From contig NC_081414.1 of the NCBI RefSeq assembly GCF_030272615.1, forward strand, positions 813,357,069 through 813,421,068: 64,000 bases of DNA, read 5' to 3'. Below are positions 20,685-31,109 of this stretch, piece after piece. Made by a program: the position numbers and the translations under genes. The DNA is from Cryptomeria japonica (taxonomy: Eukaryota; Streptophyta; Pinopsida; Cupressales; Cupressaceae). The first letter of the stretch is position 1, and the number at the start of each line of letters is the position of its first letter. A model generated the notes under the pieces. It was not told the DNA's origin. It searched no databases and worked only from the letters and a program-made list of their open reading frames with translations.

Positions 20685-23600
20685 ATGGTGACCCCAAAGG
20701 CAGGAGCATCTAGTCGTCCAACTCTCATGAACGAAGATCAGAGGAATGAAGAATTGGAGACCAAGATCGTGTCCAAATGGAGCAACATTGGAGATACCAA
20801 CTTCGGAAACTTCAGTGTCAAGAAGTTTCGAGAGGTCCCTTACATTGGCAAGCCATCACCTGTCGCAAAGAGAATAATTGAAAGTGGCATCATCAAGGCG
20901 GCCGGTTTCCCTCCAGCAATCCAGTGCCATGAGCTGATGATCGAGTGTGCTCGCCATTATGACCCACAATCAAGATCGATCATGTCCAAGGAAGGGAACA
21001 CTTTGGCATACCTTTCGGAGGAGGCTATAAGTGAAGCTCTCCATCTTCCAGAGCATAAAGATATGATTTACAAAAGCCTAGGAGGAGCCAGGTCGATGTA
21101 TGAGGATGATCCAGACACTTGCTTGAGCATCATCAATAAGAATTGGTTACTCAAAAGTCGTCCTCGCCTGAGCAAAATTCCCAACACACCACATAGGATC
21201 GACTTCCAGGAGGAGTACAGAGATTTGATAACTTTGCTCAATCGAGTTACAGGGTCTCCTCAGGCCTTCTATTTTGAGAAGTGGATGTTCTACTTCATCC
21301 AAGTGATAATTCAAGGAAAAGGAACAATTCATTGGGCTAGAATTATTAGCCATTGCTTAGACGTACAGTTAAGAAGACTAAAGCCTACCAAGTCATTTTA
21401 CATGAGCTCATACGTCATATATGCCTTGATCAGGAGTTTCGAATATGCAGGACTATCTCACAGAGGAGTGATCGGAAGAGGACCCGGAGAAGTGAGAGTT
21501 TGTGACTCTTATGTTCATTTGCATCATCCACCAGGAAGTGACTACAAGTTAGTCAATGATACCTTCACGATGAACATCACTAGGATATTGCAAGGCGGGA
21601 TTCACAATCGACTATCTCCGAATGCACAAGAACTTATAAAGAGGTATGGTGCTCGGTTCATCTAGTTTCCAAAGTTTACATATATCAGAGTTCATGGGTG
21701 TCCTTCACCTCCCTACATGTTGCCGAGGTATCCGACAGACAAGATAGTGCTACTTGAGGTGACTAGGCAGTTGGCAGACTATGCGAAGGCATTCAGACAC
21801 AGGCATAGAAATGGAGTTCCCGTGCCCATCATATTGGAGAATTCAGTTGAGGTATGTCCTAATGCTCTAGCCTTGGATGATGCAGAGAGGGAGTTGGCCT
21901 CATATTCATTCAAGTTCTTTGCCTTAAGGGAGAATTTTGATCCTTATGGGTATATAGAGGAGACATATGGTAGGAAGTACAAGCACGAATTTCAGGTAGA
22001 AGACTTTTGGATGAATCTCTCAAGTGATTTAGAAGTGAAAAGAAAGATGCATTTCAGATTACCTTTAGATTTCATCAGGAAATGTAAAGTCTACAGAGTG
22101 GCCGATCAAGCTCAGGACAGTGGCAGACATCTCCAGTCATCCTATGACAGAGAGGACAAAGCAGTGAAGATAGATTGGAACGAGCCTGAGATTACAAACT
22201 TGAGAGTTTTGATGGCTCCAGTTTTGTCATGTACTCGCAGATGGGTGGATGTACAACATCAAAAGTTAAGAGAGCAGAACGTACCAATGACTTATACTTT
22301 GGAGGAAAGACCAGAAGAAGGAGGAGCAAGCGCAAGTGAAGACCATTCTCATCCTAGAGGCGAAGAGGAAAGAAAGACCCGAGAAAAGGGAACCCTCCAA
22401 GAAGAGGCAAGAGGCTAATCGAGATCCCTCATCAGGTACATCATCTCGACATGAGAAAAGGACAAGTCAAGTTGAAGGACAAGAAATGACGATGCCTGAG
22501 GTTGATGAATCTATGGAGTCAATAGTACAGAATGATAAACCTGAAAAAGGGAAGGCACCTCAGCATTCGTCAAGTCGATCTCCCCAAGTCAATGAGCTAC
22601 ATGAAGACAAGAATGATGATGAAGTGACATCTCCTCTCCGAGAAGACAAACCATTGCCTAATGAAATACAAGTTAGAGAGACGAGATCTGCCATTCCAGA
22701 TTGGTTGAAGGAGAGACTAACAAGGGTGATTGTGATCGAGGATGAAGATAATGTAATTGACTTAGAGAGCCTCAGAGGAAATTCTCAGGAAGTAACGGAG
22801 AAGAAGAAGGCCACCAAGATGTCCAAGATGATCAGAGATGAGACAAGGTCCAAGAAGTTGCAGATAGCTACACCAACAATGGACAAGTATGAAGGTGAAA
22901 TTCTCGCAGAAGAGTATGATGTAGAAACATTTGAGCTTGGTCCACTTACTGCTGAGCAGGCACTGGATGAGGCAACCGATTCATTTGAAGTACTTAAAGA
23001 CAAGCTTAAGGAAGAAATGGAAAAGAATAGAAAGCTTGAGAGAGAGGTTGGTGCTTGGAGAGGCTACTTTAGCCATCTCAATCAGCCCTTGGGACGTCAG
23101 GATCCGGCAGTGTCTCCTATGCAAGCACTTCCCCTTGAATCAGTTGGCGAGGCAGAGAGAGTCAACAGCTTGGTTCAACTTATGAGCTCTTGGATTGACA
23201 AATCCCACACAGTTGTCGTTGAATTTGCAACAAGAATGATGCAGACAATCCACTGAGCTATCCAGGTCCTTGAGATCGTCCACAACTTGATGATAACAGT
23301 AGCCGCTTTCGCTCACACTAGAGATGTTATCATTCTTGTTCTGCAAGTGATCAGGCAAACACCAAGGAAGATCCTAGCACAAGAAAAGATAATTGATGGA
23401 GGAGCTCATAATTTACTTCAGTGGTCAACTCTACTTCAGATGAAGGAAGTTCTTTTCGAGGACATCAGCACCAAATGCAATCAAGTTGAGGGCGTCATCC
23501 ATCCAATTCAGGATAAGGTGTTTGAAGTGTTGTGTACCATTCTTGACAGGAGGATCGAAGTTGAGACAGATGTGGACCTTCAAGAGTTGGAAGAAAGAGT

Positions 23601-23880
23601 CAAGGTCATCTTTTGCAAAGATGAGAATGTCATCACAAATGAGCAACGGGATCTAATGTTCGCTACTATGCTCCTGATTGAGAAGATCAAAGAACTCGAA
23701 CTTGGATGGGATACGGCTCTCCTCAAGGCCTTTGATCAGGTTATCCACTTGGAGGAACGAATGAGGAATCTTCTCGAGATTCCTATTGCTGAGATTGAGG
23801 GAATTGTGTCCAGATTCATTGCATATGCTAAGAAGGAACATTGGAAAGGGAATAAGGTTCTAGTGGAGAGGTTGTTGTAG
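20685..23880 (+). pseudogene. Large LTR-borne protein gene, copy C, three lesions
   Basis: Homologous to the intact frame at 11518-14748 from MVTPKAGAS to the final WKGNK...ERLL and the TAG at 23878. Lesions: CAG to TAG at 21663-21665 (codon 327), a 2-bp deletion near 22360 compared with copy E, and CGA to TGA at 23254-23256. The serine/glycine repeat before the basic patch is shorter than in B and E. The motif VIVIEDEDNVIDLESL is kept. Between lesions the protein is highly similar to B and E, suggesting that the damage is recent compared with the family's age. Confidence 0.85.
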
Positions 23881-23991
23881 ATGATGTGGCACCTTAATTA
23901 TCATTGGTCTCTGTTTCCTAGATATTTGTGCCAATTAAATATTTGGCTATGCATTTAATAATGTTCAACTAAAAGGGGACTTTTTTGTAAC

Positions 23992-24215
23992 AAACCCTAA
24001 TTAGGGTTTAGGTGTCAGAATCTCAGTCGTTGATCTTCCTTTGATCTGGGTCGTTCATTGTAATTGAGGATGCTATATATACCCTCACTCATTTTCATTT
24101 TGTCATTAACAATTTAGCAATTAGATATTAGAGAGAAGTTATTTTGAAGCAAGATTGAGCATTGAAGAAAGAATTTCAAGCAATTGTTGTCTATTTTGGC
24201 TTTGAGATCAATAAA
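23992..24215 (+). promoter_or_regulatory. Inverted telobox, TATA box and poly(A) signal of copy C
   Basis: AAACCCTAATTAGGGTTT at 23992-24009, CTATATATA at 24073-24081 and AATAAA at 24210-24215. The spacing matches copies D and E. Confidence 0.65.
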
Positions 24216-25483
24216 ATATTGAAGTTATGGTGTTTTATTGCAATTCTTGTGGCTATCTTCATGGTTGTTTACTTTCTTGAATCATTCTCGATCGAAGTAG
24301 CATTTTAGTTTGAAGGACTAAGTGTTGGGCTTGATCTTTGGTGAGATTCATGTTCCAAACCACTAGCTTCTTACTGATTGTAATAACGCCTTGTGTGGTC
24401 AACTGGAGATATTTGGATTGCTTGAACCTTCAATCATTATTGAACTATTGATATGTACCTTTACGGTAGTGTCTATAATTCTTGATGATTTGAAAAATCA
24501 CTAATCACCTTAGAAGATCGCATCAATTCCAATAGAGTTGTAATTACTTGGCAATACTGAAATTGGTAGAATCTTACCAAGTCTAGCCTACATTGAGTCA
24601 TTCTTAGGATTAGATTAGAATTCATCTCTTGCAAACCCTACCTTTTGATCTTTTTGAGAACTTGTTAGTTTTAAGAAAATTCTATTCCTGCAATTCGGAA
24701 ACGTAAGGCCCCTTGACGAAACAGCATTCACAATGACCACTAGTGCTTATCCACACATAGAGACCCTACAACGAAGAACATTGGAGTCATCCTGATTGAT
24801 CCTTTTTTGCGATATCTTCAGCAATCAGAGGCTTTATTCAAGAGAGGATAAGGTACCCTTGGGTATTTTATTCTGTGTTTGATAGTGTACAAAATACACG
24901 TCAACAGAGCCTAAAAATGAACTTCATTTCAATCATTTGGCATTGCCCCTGGACCCCACAAGGGGCGCTGTCCCCAAACCCCCGTCGTAAAATTAGGGGG
25001 GAAACTGCACTGATAAAAGTAGGGAAATTTTAATTTCCGAGTCTAATTAGGCTCCATATAACAACATATAATGTCATTTGGTGCATCAAGAGTTGGAAAG
25101 GAAGAGTTTGCATCTCATTTGATCATATGATGACATGGATTTTTTATTCCATGAGTTTTGTAATATTGTATACATTTGACAATATTTATATATCTATGTT
25201 TGTTATTTCCTTCAGCTACAATTTGTGTTTATGCTTATGTGATTGATGTATACTTGTGTATGTAATCGAATTAGCTTCTATTTGATGATGTTATTGTGTC
25301 TTTAAGGTGTTTTTAATAAAGGGTGCATGAAACAAGTTTTAAATCCTTAAAAATCTCTAAATTACTTGAGTTTTTCACTTTGTCGAGTCTACGTCGAGTT
25401 TCGCCTCCGAGTCCTGAGTCCTGAGATGAGTAGGCCTCGCCGAGTCGGGTCCAAGTCCCGAGTCCCGTTTCTTTGATAACAAG

Positions 25484-25682
25484 TGAATCATCTACCTCTT
25501 CCCCCATCATGATATCCCCTTCTTTTGAAGTATACCTCTCTCTTTGGGTTTTGGCTTGAATTACTATTTTGAGTGTCACCTTTTCTATGTTGCTCTCTAT
25601 CGCTGCCAGCTTGTCCTCTTTCTCTCCCTCTGGAACTACAATGTTGCTTTCTTGTCAGCTTTTTTTTGCCTTTAAGGCATAT
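25484..25682 (-). pseudogene. Ty3/gypsy gag linker remnant
   Basis: Minus-strand frame reading ALKAKKKLTRKQ-like sequence then a basic, Gly/Arg-rich stretch (SRGRERGQAG, YHDGGRGR). This is the linker between Gag and the zinc knuckle in plant gypsy elements. It follows the Gag piece at 28669-29045 once the composite insertion 25683-28668 is removed. Confidence 0.65.
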
Positions 25683-26849
25683 TGATAGTGTAGAACACAG
25701 AAGTACTACTGAGAGGGGGGGGTGAATCAGTAGTACTAGCAAAACATAATTCTTTTACCAACTTAAACTTTTGCTAAGCTTTAATTCTGAAAAATATGTT
25801 TTGAAAGATGTAACAACAGAAATCAAAAAGATACACCAGCAAGAGCACAACAAACAAATTTTATGTGGAAACCCAATGTGGGAAACCACGGTGAGAAATG
25901 CTGCTAGGATCTACTGTCCTAATCCGGCCTCACAAGGAAATTTGATTACAAATCACCAAGGGCACCAAGCCTTTTACCAAGAGCACCAACTCTTTACAAT
26001 CTGAGCAACAACTCAATACCACACCAAACCAATCCACTTTCCAGAACTTTCCAAAAGTTGTGATACAATGAAATAATTTCCAACTTGAAAAGTTAAACTT
26101 TAGAGTTCAATTGTTCAAACATAGAACAAGCATACAATTCAAGTAGAGAATCTTAATTTAGAAAGATTATATGCTGTTAAAAATGACCAATCTTTTCACC
26201 AAAGAACTGCACTGTAACAGATATTCTGTCATAACGCTTAAGCCAACTGAATCAAGAAAAGACATGAGAAGTGTCAATCATCAATCAGCAATTCTTCTGT
26301 CAGTGAAAGAGTGCAATATGAAACAGCTACGTTCTGAAATCTCCAACAATCCCTTTCTCAAACTGTATTATTTTCTCCTTATTGTCAGATTTACAAAGAA
26401 AAACTCTCACCAAATAACAATCTCCAAAAAGACATCTATAAGAAAGCATATAGTTCGAATTGGTTGATAGTTATTGGTTAACTACTTAACAAAAAAAAAC
26501 TAATCTTCTTTCAGTTCGAACTACTTATCCAACTGATTTGTTTACAAAACAAAAACTAATCCTTTCCAGTTTGAACTTCTTATTAACTGAAGAAGTTATT
26601 TGTAACCAAACCAAAACTAATCCAGTTCAAACTATTTCCACTTAAGGAAAGATATCGGTATATTTCAAGTTATTTGTTTTCTTCAAACAACACCTAATTG
26701 CCTTGTAAGAAAAAATAGTTTAACCAACATCAAACCATGAAGAATGAACCAGAAATAAAGTTTGTAAATTCTTCTCAAAAGAAGTTCAATCGACTTCTTG
26801 ATTAGAAGTCCATGTAGTCAACCAGGCTGGAATATGAAGAATGCCAACA
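25683..26849 (-). mobile_element. Copia-type LTR G, 1.17 kb
   Basis: On the minus strand it starts TGTTGGCATTC at 26849 and ends at TATCA near 25683. It shares with LTR F a C8 tract flanked by inverted words (AGTACTACTGAG and CAGTAGTACT on plus) and GTGGAAACCCAATG with ACCACGGTGAG. Length is close to F (1,127 bp). Flanks CATAT and AGAGA do not match, so it may be half of a rearranged element. Confidence 0.6.
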
Positions 26850-27107
26850 AGAGAACATGACAAAAACTCAGAAATAATCACCGATTGAAAAAGACGTGAT
26901 CTAACCCGGCAGATGTTCTAATCCAGATATAAACAACACAGAGAGACAGCCAACGCTGAGAATATACAGTGCGAAATACTCCATTTTGCTTGTAGCGTAT
27001 ACTATACATTCACCAGACTAACATGATAAATTACTGTGTAGTTGCATTGCCATAGAAGACTTGTATGAATGTGACATCAATAACACTAAAAATGCTGACA
27101 GATAGGT
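26850..27107. other. Unassigned 258 bp between LTRs G and H
   Basis: No coding match. It lies inside the composite insertion that splits the gypsy gag and may be internal sequence of the element that brought G or H. Confidence 0.4.
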
Positions 27108-28663
27108 TGTAATATGTTGGGCTAAATATTCTTGTTTTTACAAATGGTTGACGAAATGTTGACACCAGACTTTGTGATGAAATTTTTAAATGTTTGACAA
27201 AATGCCGACACTAGAAGGTGCTAACTTTGTGGTGAAATTTTTAAATGTTTGACAAAATGCATATATTGATTAAACTGAAATAAATGGCATTTATCTGACT
27301 TACTCAACATTTACTATCATAAATAGTAGATGTATCATGATTATGATGGATTCATTACATCTACAAATAAATAGCAAGTGATCTGACCTCCAAATGGTCA
27401 AATCATAAAATGAACCTTTGCTGGTAATTGCTGCCAACAATTACATTGAATTTTTGCTCTTTTCCAGGCATGTATTCTTCTGGTATTGCCGCTCCAGTCC
27501 TTCCCAACAGCTGTTGTGAACACTGCAGATCTGAATTGGCACTTAAAGTTGTCTTCAATTAATAGAGGCACCATGCTTACAGGTTACAAGCCTACACATA
27601 GTCTACGCAAGCAGAAAAATGACTCCAGACCTGACAGTATTCCCCTTCTTTGTCAAAATCTGCCATCATCTTCAACTCCCGACCTCCCTAATGATAGCTG
27701 TGACCTCCTTTATGACTTCACATCCCTGTTTTTGTGCAAGGATAACATACACTGTGCTGCGGCCAGAATTTTAATGGATGATACCCCAAAGTGAGGGTGG
27801 CAGAAAATAGTATAGGAATTTAAACCTTTTGAAATATATTGCTGTTATTTAGACTGGCAGAAGGGACACCAAACCACTTCCTTGATAACTGATATTTTCT
27901 CTCCCAAATTCCCACACTGCCTGCAGATATTCTTTTAGAGGTTGACTATCCTTCCATTGCCCATACTAAATTAAAAGTCCCATCGCACCTTGCTTCAGCC
28001 AACACCAGCGACCCCTTCTACAATCCCACATCCAACCTTTCATTGCTGCGACTCCATTAGTATATGGGAGTTAGCACTTTCAAATAATATGGCCAGGTTA
28101 TACCTTAAAGGTGGGTGGCTACAAATTGCAGATGCTGATGGCTTGCCAAATAATCTCCAGATCTCTATTCTCAAATAAATCAATTAAGTTTTGCAAACAA
28201 ATGAATTTTAAAATCTCTTACCTTCAACTCATTAACAAATCAAAACTTCAAGAACTCCAAATCATTCTAATCAACTTCCACCAATAGATTGACTAAGAGG
28301 GTTTTTTGTTTCAAGACCAATTTCATCATTGGGTTTCCATCCTGGGGTTGAAGATGGACAGTTGCTCACTTTTTTCCTTTCCCATTCCTCTATACACTTT
28401 TCCCAAAAATAATAAAACATTACTCATTTTCTCACCTTGGTGACTTTATAATTTGAACTTTAAATTTTTGGGCCCCATACTGTAACTTTTAATTCAACTG
28501 TCAAACTCTATAAAAATAATTAATTAGAAGTATGTCGCCAAAACTTTAGACAGCTTATTTTTATTAATTAGTTATTCCATTTTTTCCTCCCAATTAGCCT
28601 ACGGGAATTAAAATAGGCCAAGGGTCCCTGTTGGGTGCTTACTCCTGTGAAGGAGACATTACA
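27108..28663 (+). mobile_element. Probable solo LTR H, TGTAATG...CATTACA type
   Basis: Starts TGTAATATG and ends GGAGACATTACA with flanks TAGGT and TAGGC (4 of 5 match). Its 3' part has TTAGCCTACGGGAATTAAAATAGGCCAAGGG, cited here in spaced form as AGCCTACGGGAATT then TAGGCCAAGGG, resembling LTR I near 33760. A 102-codon open frame at 27486-27794 lies inside it and is not supported as a gene. Confidence 0.5.
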
Positions 28664-28668
28664 TAGGC

Positions 28669-29045
28669 CTCCTCTACTGCCCTTACAAGGACCATATTCA
28701 TCTCATCTTTGATTGTTATTCAAAATCCATTGATGTACCTTGCAATCTATTCTTCAATTTCACCTACATGACATACTTGAATGTTGAGCTTATAAAATCC
28801 CTCCATGCACTCTTTGACCTTCATCTTTGTATATATCAAATTTTTGGAACTGTTCTAACAAATTAAACTAATAGTCTACCAATATAAATTAAGACTTCAA
28901 TTTTGCAACCATTCAATCTTATGATCAAATCTCCTTTTTTTCTCCTTTATCTATCCATTTACACATGATCTTACCATATGGATGCATGACCCTTCAATTT
29001 AGTAGTGACAGATTTTACCTTTTTCAAGTCTTCTATTGACTTGAA
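28669..29045 (-). pseudogene. Ty3/gypsy gag remnant
   Basis: Minus-strand frames read LKKVKSVTTKLKGHASIW, then EGFYKLNIQVCHVGEIEE, ARYINGF and DEMNMVLVRAVEEAY, with stops and shifts between. This is the plant retrotransposon Gag domain (WW-type core and RYINGL motif). The frame breaks at the composite insertion and resumes at 25682. Confidence 0.75.
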
Positions 29046-29084
29046 ATTAAAATACTTTATATTTTTTTGAAATCCAATCTATTA

Positions 29085-29330
29085 TGAAAATCAAGCAAAA
29101 AAAGATTACCAAGACATTCACTGATTAAATAAGAAGGGAAAACCTTCTTTAAAAAGATCACAAATATAGGAGCCAACCCACATTATGGATATGGGATAAA
29201 TAAAATGAACAGGCTAAAGTAAAATAAAACATAAATAATATCCTAAAGTCAAAATGACTTTATTAAAGCCTACAACTAATAACTAATTGACCATTACTAG
29301 ATAATAATTACTTTAGCACCCTCCCTTAAT
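29085..29330 (-). mobile_element. Copia 3' LTR with polypurine tract
   Basis: On the minus strand the polypurine tract TTAAGGGAGGG (29330-29319) is followed by TGCTAAAG at 29318, a typical copia 3' LTR start. The far end is placed tentatively at the TTTTCA near 29085, giving about 235 bp. No partner 5' LTR was found. Confidence 0.5.
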
Positions 29331-29339
29331 TGTCATTTA

Positions 29340-29905
29340 CTAATTACACCAGGCTTATTCCAAAGTTTTATAAATTTGTCAAGACCCAAAGACTTAGCAC
29401 GAATTTTAGCAGTTTAGTCCACTATTGGGCAATACTACAACAAAATAGATGCATCCTCTACAAATGATCCTTTCACTACTCTATGATATTCTACTTTAGT
29501 TGAAAAAAGAGCTACAACATGTTATTTCTTGCTAGTCCATGTGACTGTACCCATGCCAAGGTTGAAAACATATCCAAAAGTGAATTTTCTATCACCCACA
29601 GAACTTGCCCAATCTGAATTTGTAAACCCAAACAACCTAGGATTTTTTTAAACCTCTTTGCTGCAACCCACTATTCTATCTTTGGTGCTATCATGAATCA
29701 AGAAATGAAACTAATAACATAGATCAAATCAGGCCTCGTGGTTGTAACATATTTTAAGCTCCCCACAAGTAGAATGTATGTTGACTCAATAGCTAATTTA
29801 GAATCAATCTTGATTAAAAGCTTCATCCCTTTCTCCATAGATGTGGACGAGATTTTGCAGTTTATCATTCTAAATCTTCTTAATAAGTTTTGGCAATTTG
29901 TTAAT
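29340..29905 (-). pseudogene. Ty1/copia RNase H remnant
   Basis: Minus-strand frames, broken by several stops, read MEKGMKLLIKIDSKLAIEST, LVGSLKYVTTTRPDLIYVIS, WVAAKRFKKILG, SDWASSVGDRKFTFGYVF and TWTSKKQHVVALFSTKVEYH. This is the C-terminal RT/RNase H end of copia Pol, in the right order just before its polypurine tract and LTR. RT core and integrase are absent. Confidence 0.8.
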
Positions 29906-30358
29906 CATGACATAATTCATAGCATGCGCTCACACCTTAAACAAATTAGTACTTGCAATTGTTAACAAAAGGCATAAAACATGTAACTCAAGTTTTTAAA
30001 ACCATTACAATAACATATACACATTCATTACTGGGTAAGACCCCAAAGAAAATATTGAACTTATCATACTCCTAATTATTATTGCATTAATGCTTGTTCC
30101 AAAAGTTTATGCATAACTTTTCATCCACTAAATTTTATTATTTTGATAACTTGTGAACCACAACATAAATTCTAGCATGTAATACAAACCTCAAAGAAAT
30201 AACCACTTACAAATACCAAACTTGCAATAACCATCAAAATGAGTAAAACATGTAACTTTCTTTCCATTCCCATAACATATAACAAACAAAATAGAATTGC
30301 ATTCTTCTCATTATACAAGTTCTTAGTACATGAAAATTAATAAGGGAAATGCGCAAAC
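29906..30358. other. Intron sequence left of exon 2, nothing recognised
   Basis: AT-rich sequence between the copia fragment and exon 2. I see no repeat family or reading frame of note. Confidence 0.5.
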
Positions 30359-30446
30359 CTTAGCCTTAAGCTTTTCATCCAATCTTTTATTCAAGGAAAT
30401 ATGTTCGCGTTTCAATGCATTGATCAATTTATACTTATCATTCAAC
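30359..30446 (-). CDS. ATG14: ATG14-like exon 2, start of coiled coil
   Basis: Internal exon of 88 bp: one base completing the arginine codon, then 29 codons reading LNDKYKLINALKREHISLNK and RLDEKLKAK. The acceptor is GGACAG (AG at 30448-30447) and the donor is GTTTGC at 30358. Its length (1 modulo 3) is exactly what is needed to link exon 1 (phase 2) to exon 3 (phase 0). The leucines and charged residues fit the start of the ATG14 coiled coil. It lies between a copia fragment (29085-29905) and a Penelope-like remnant (31110-34078), more than 28 kb from either neighbouring exon. Confidence 0.75.
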
Positions 30447-30448
30447 CT

Positions 30449-31109
30449 GTCCATAAGCAAAAATAATTTAAAATTTAAAATTGCACAAGGTGAAGAGTTA
30501 GTGGGAAAAAAATTACTACTGAAAGAATATATAATCATACACAAAAAGGAAAATTGCCTCCATCAAAAGGCTCCCCTCCTACCAAATTGCAACCAAGATA
30601 GCAACATACATCATTGAATGTCCACGAAATCTATAAGCCATTACCATCTTAAGAGTTTATAGTGTATAAAATTCCAATAAATAACAAGCTCCACAATACT
30701 CAACTTGTGAGCAACTAAATGCCTTTTCTCGATTTTTTTTCCCAATATAAATGACCATTAATAAATAAAACCCTCTACTAAGTAAAGATAAGCCCAACAA
30801 CAAAATAAATGGCTTGTGATGTATTAAAAATACTCTTAGATCGTACTAACATTCAATACTTGTAAAACACCCTTGTCCACTCTCTTATCAACACGAGTAA
30901 TCATTGATGCAATGGAGGAAAGGATTAAACTAGAGGTAAATGGGGACACATGCCCAACCCCATGCCCTACATCCTAGAGACAATGGAATGAGGAGGAAAG
31001 GTCCCTCATTATCCCCCACACTTAGGACCCAACATGAGGATGTCCAGGGACACCCTATCATCCTTAGGATGCCTCAAGAGCATTCAATAATCTTTCAACA
31101 ATCTTAGCA
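30449..31109. other. Intron sequence right of exon 2 with a GGGAC/GTCCC-rich patch
   Basis: AT-rich up to about 30910. From 30940 to 31085 the words GGGGAC, CCCCAC, GTCCC and GGGAC recur, as they do at 61140-61400. No termini or target duplication were found. Confidence 0.4.

Larger units (their letters stand above)
17420..24906 (+). mobile_element. Giant LTR-like unit C, with broken reading frame, inside the hAT
   Basis: Ends TGTTGTGACC and CGTCAACA with GAGCC at 17415-17419 and 24907-24911; length 7,487 bp, one set of termini. The order matches copy B. Its dyads read mostly AGTGCTCCTGTCCCTCACT and it is diverged from B, so it belongs to a different sublineage. Confidence 0.85.
17179..25475. 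mobile_element. Non-autonomous hAT element, split by copy C
   Basis: Perfect 8-bp target duplication ATAACAAG at 17171-17178 and 25476-25483. Terminal inverted repeats TAGAGAAACG and CGTTTCTTTG match at 8 of 10 positions. Without C it is about 805 bp. Both ends carry clustered CGAGT/GAGTC words (17195-17340 and 25377-25466), as in subterminal repeats bound by hAT transposases. No transposase frame is present. It was inserted into the gypsy remnant before C entered. Confidence 0.8.
2082..30358 (-). other. ATG14-like intron 2, 28.3 kb
   Basis: Intron between exons 2 and 3. It holds the fragments of one Ty3/gypsy element, giant LTR copies A, B and C, a hAT element, LTRs G and H, and a copia 3' fragment. 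The stretch nearest exon 3 (2082-3650) shows only a tandem duplication. Confidence 0.72.

Noticed and set aside
27437-27794. Open frame of about 115 codons after a good splice acceptor (TTTTCCAG)
   Set aside because: It lies inside probable solo LTR H, has no donor or partner exons on the plus strand and no recognisable motif.
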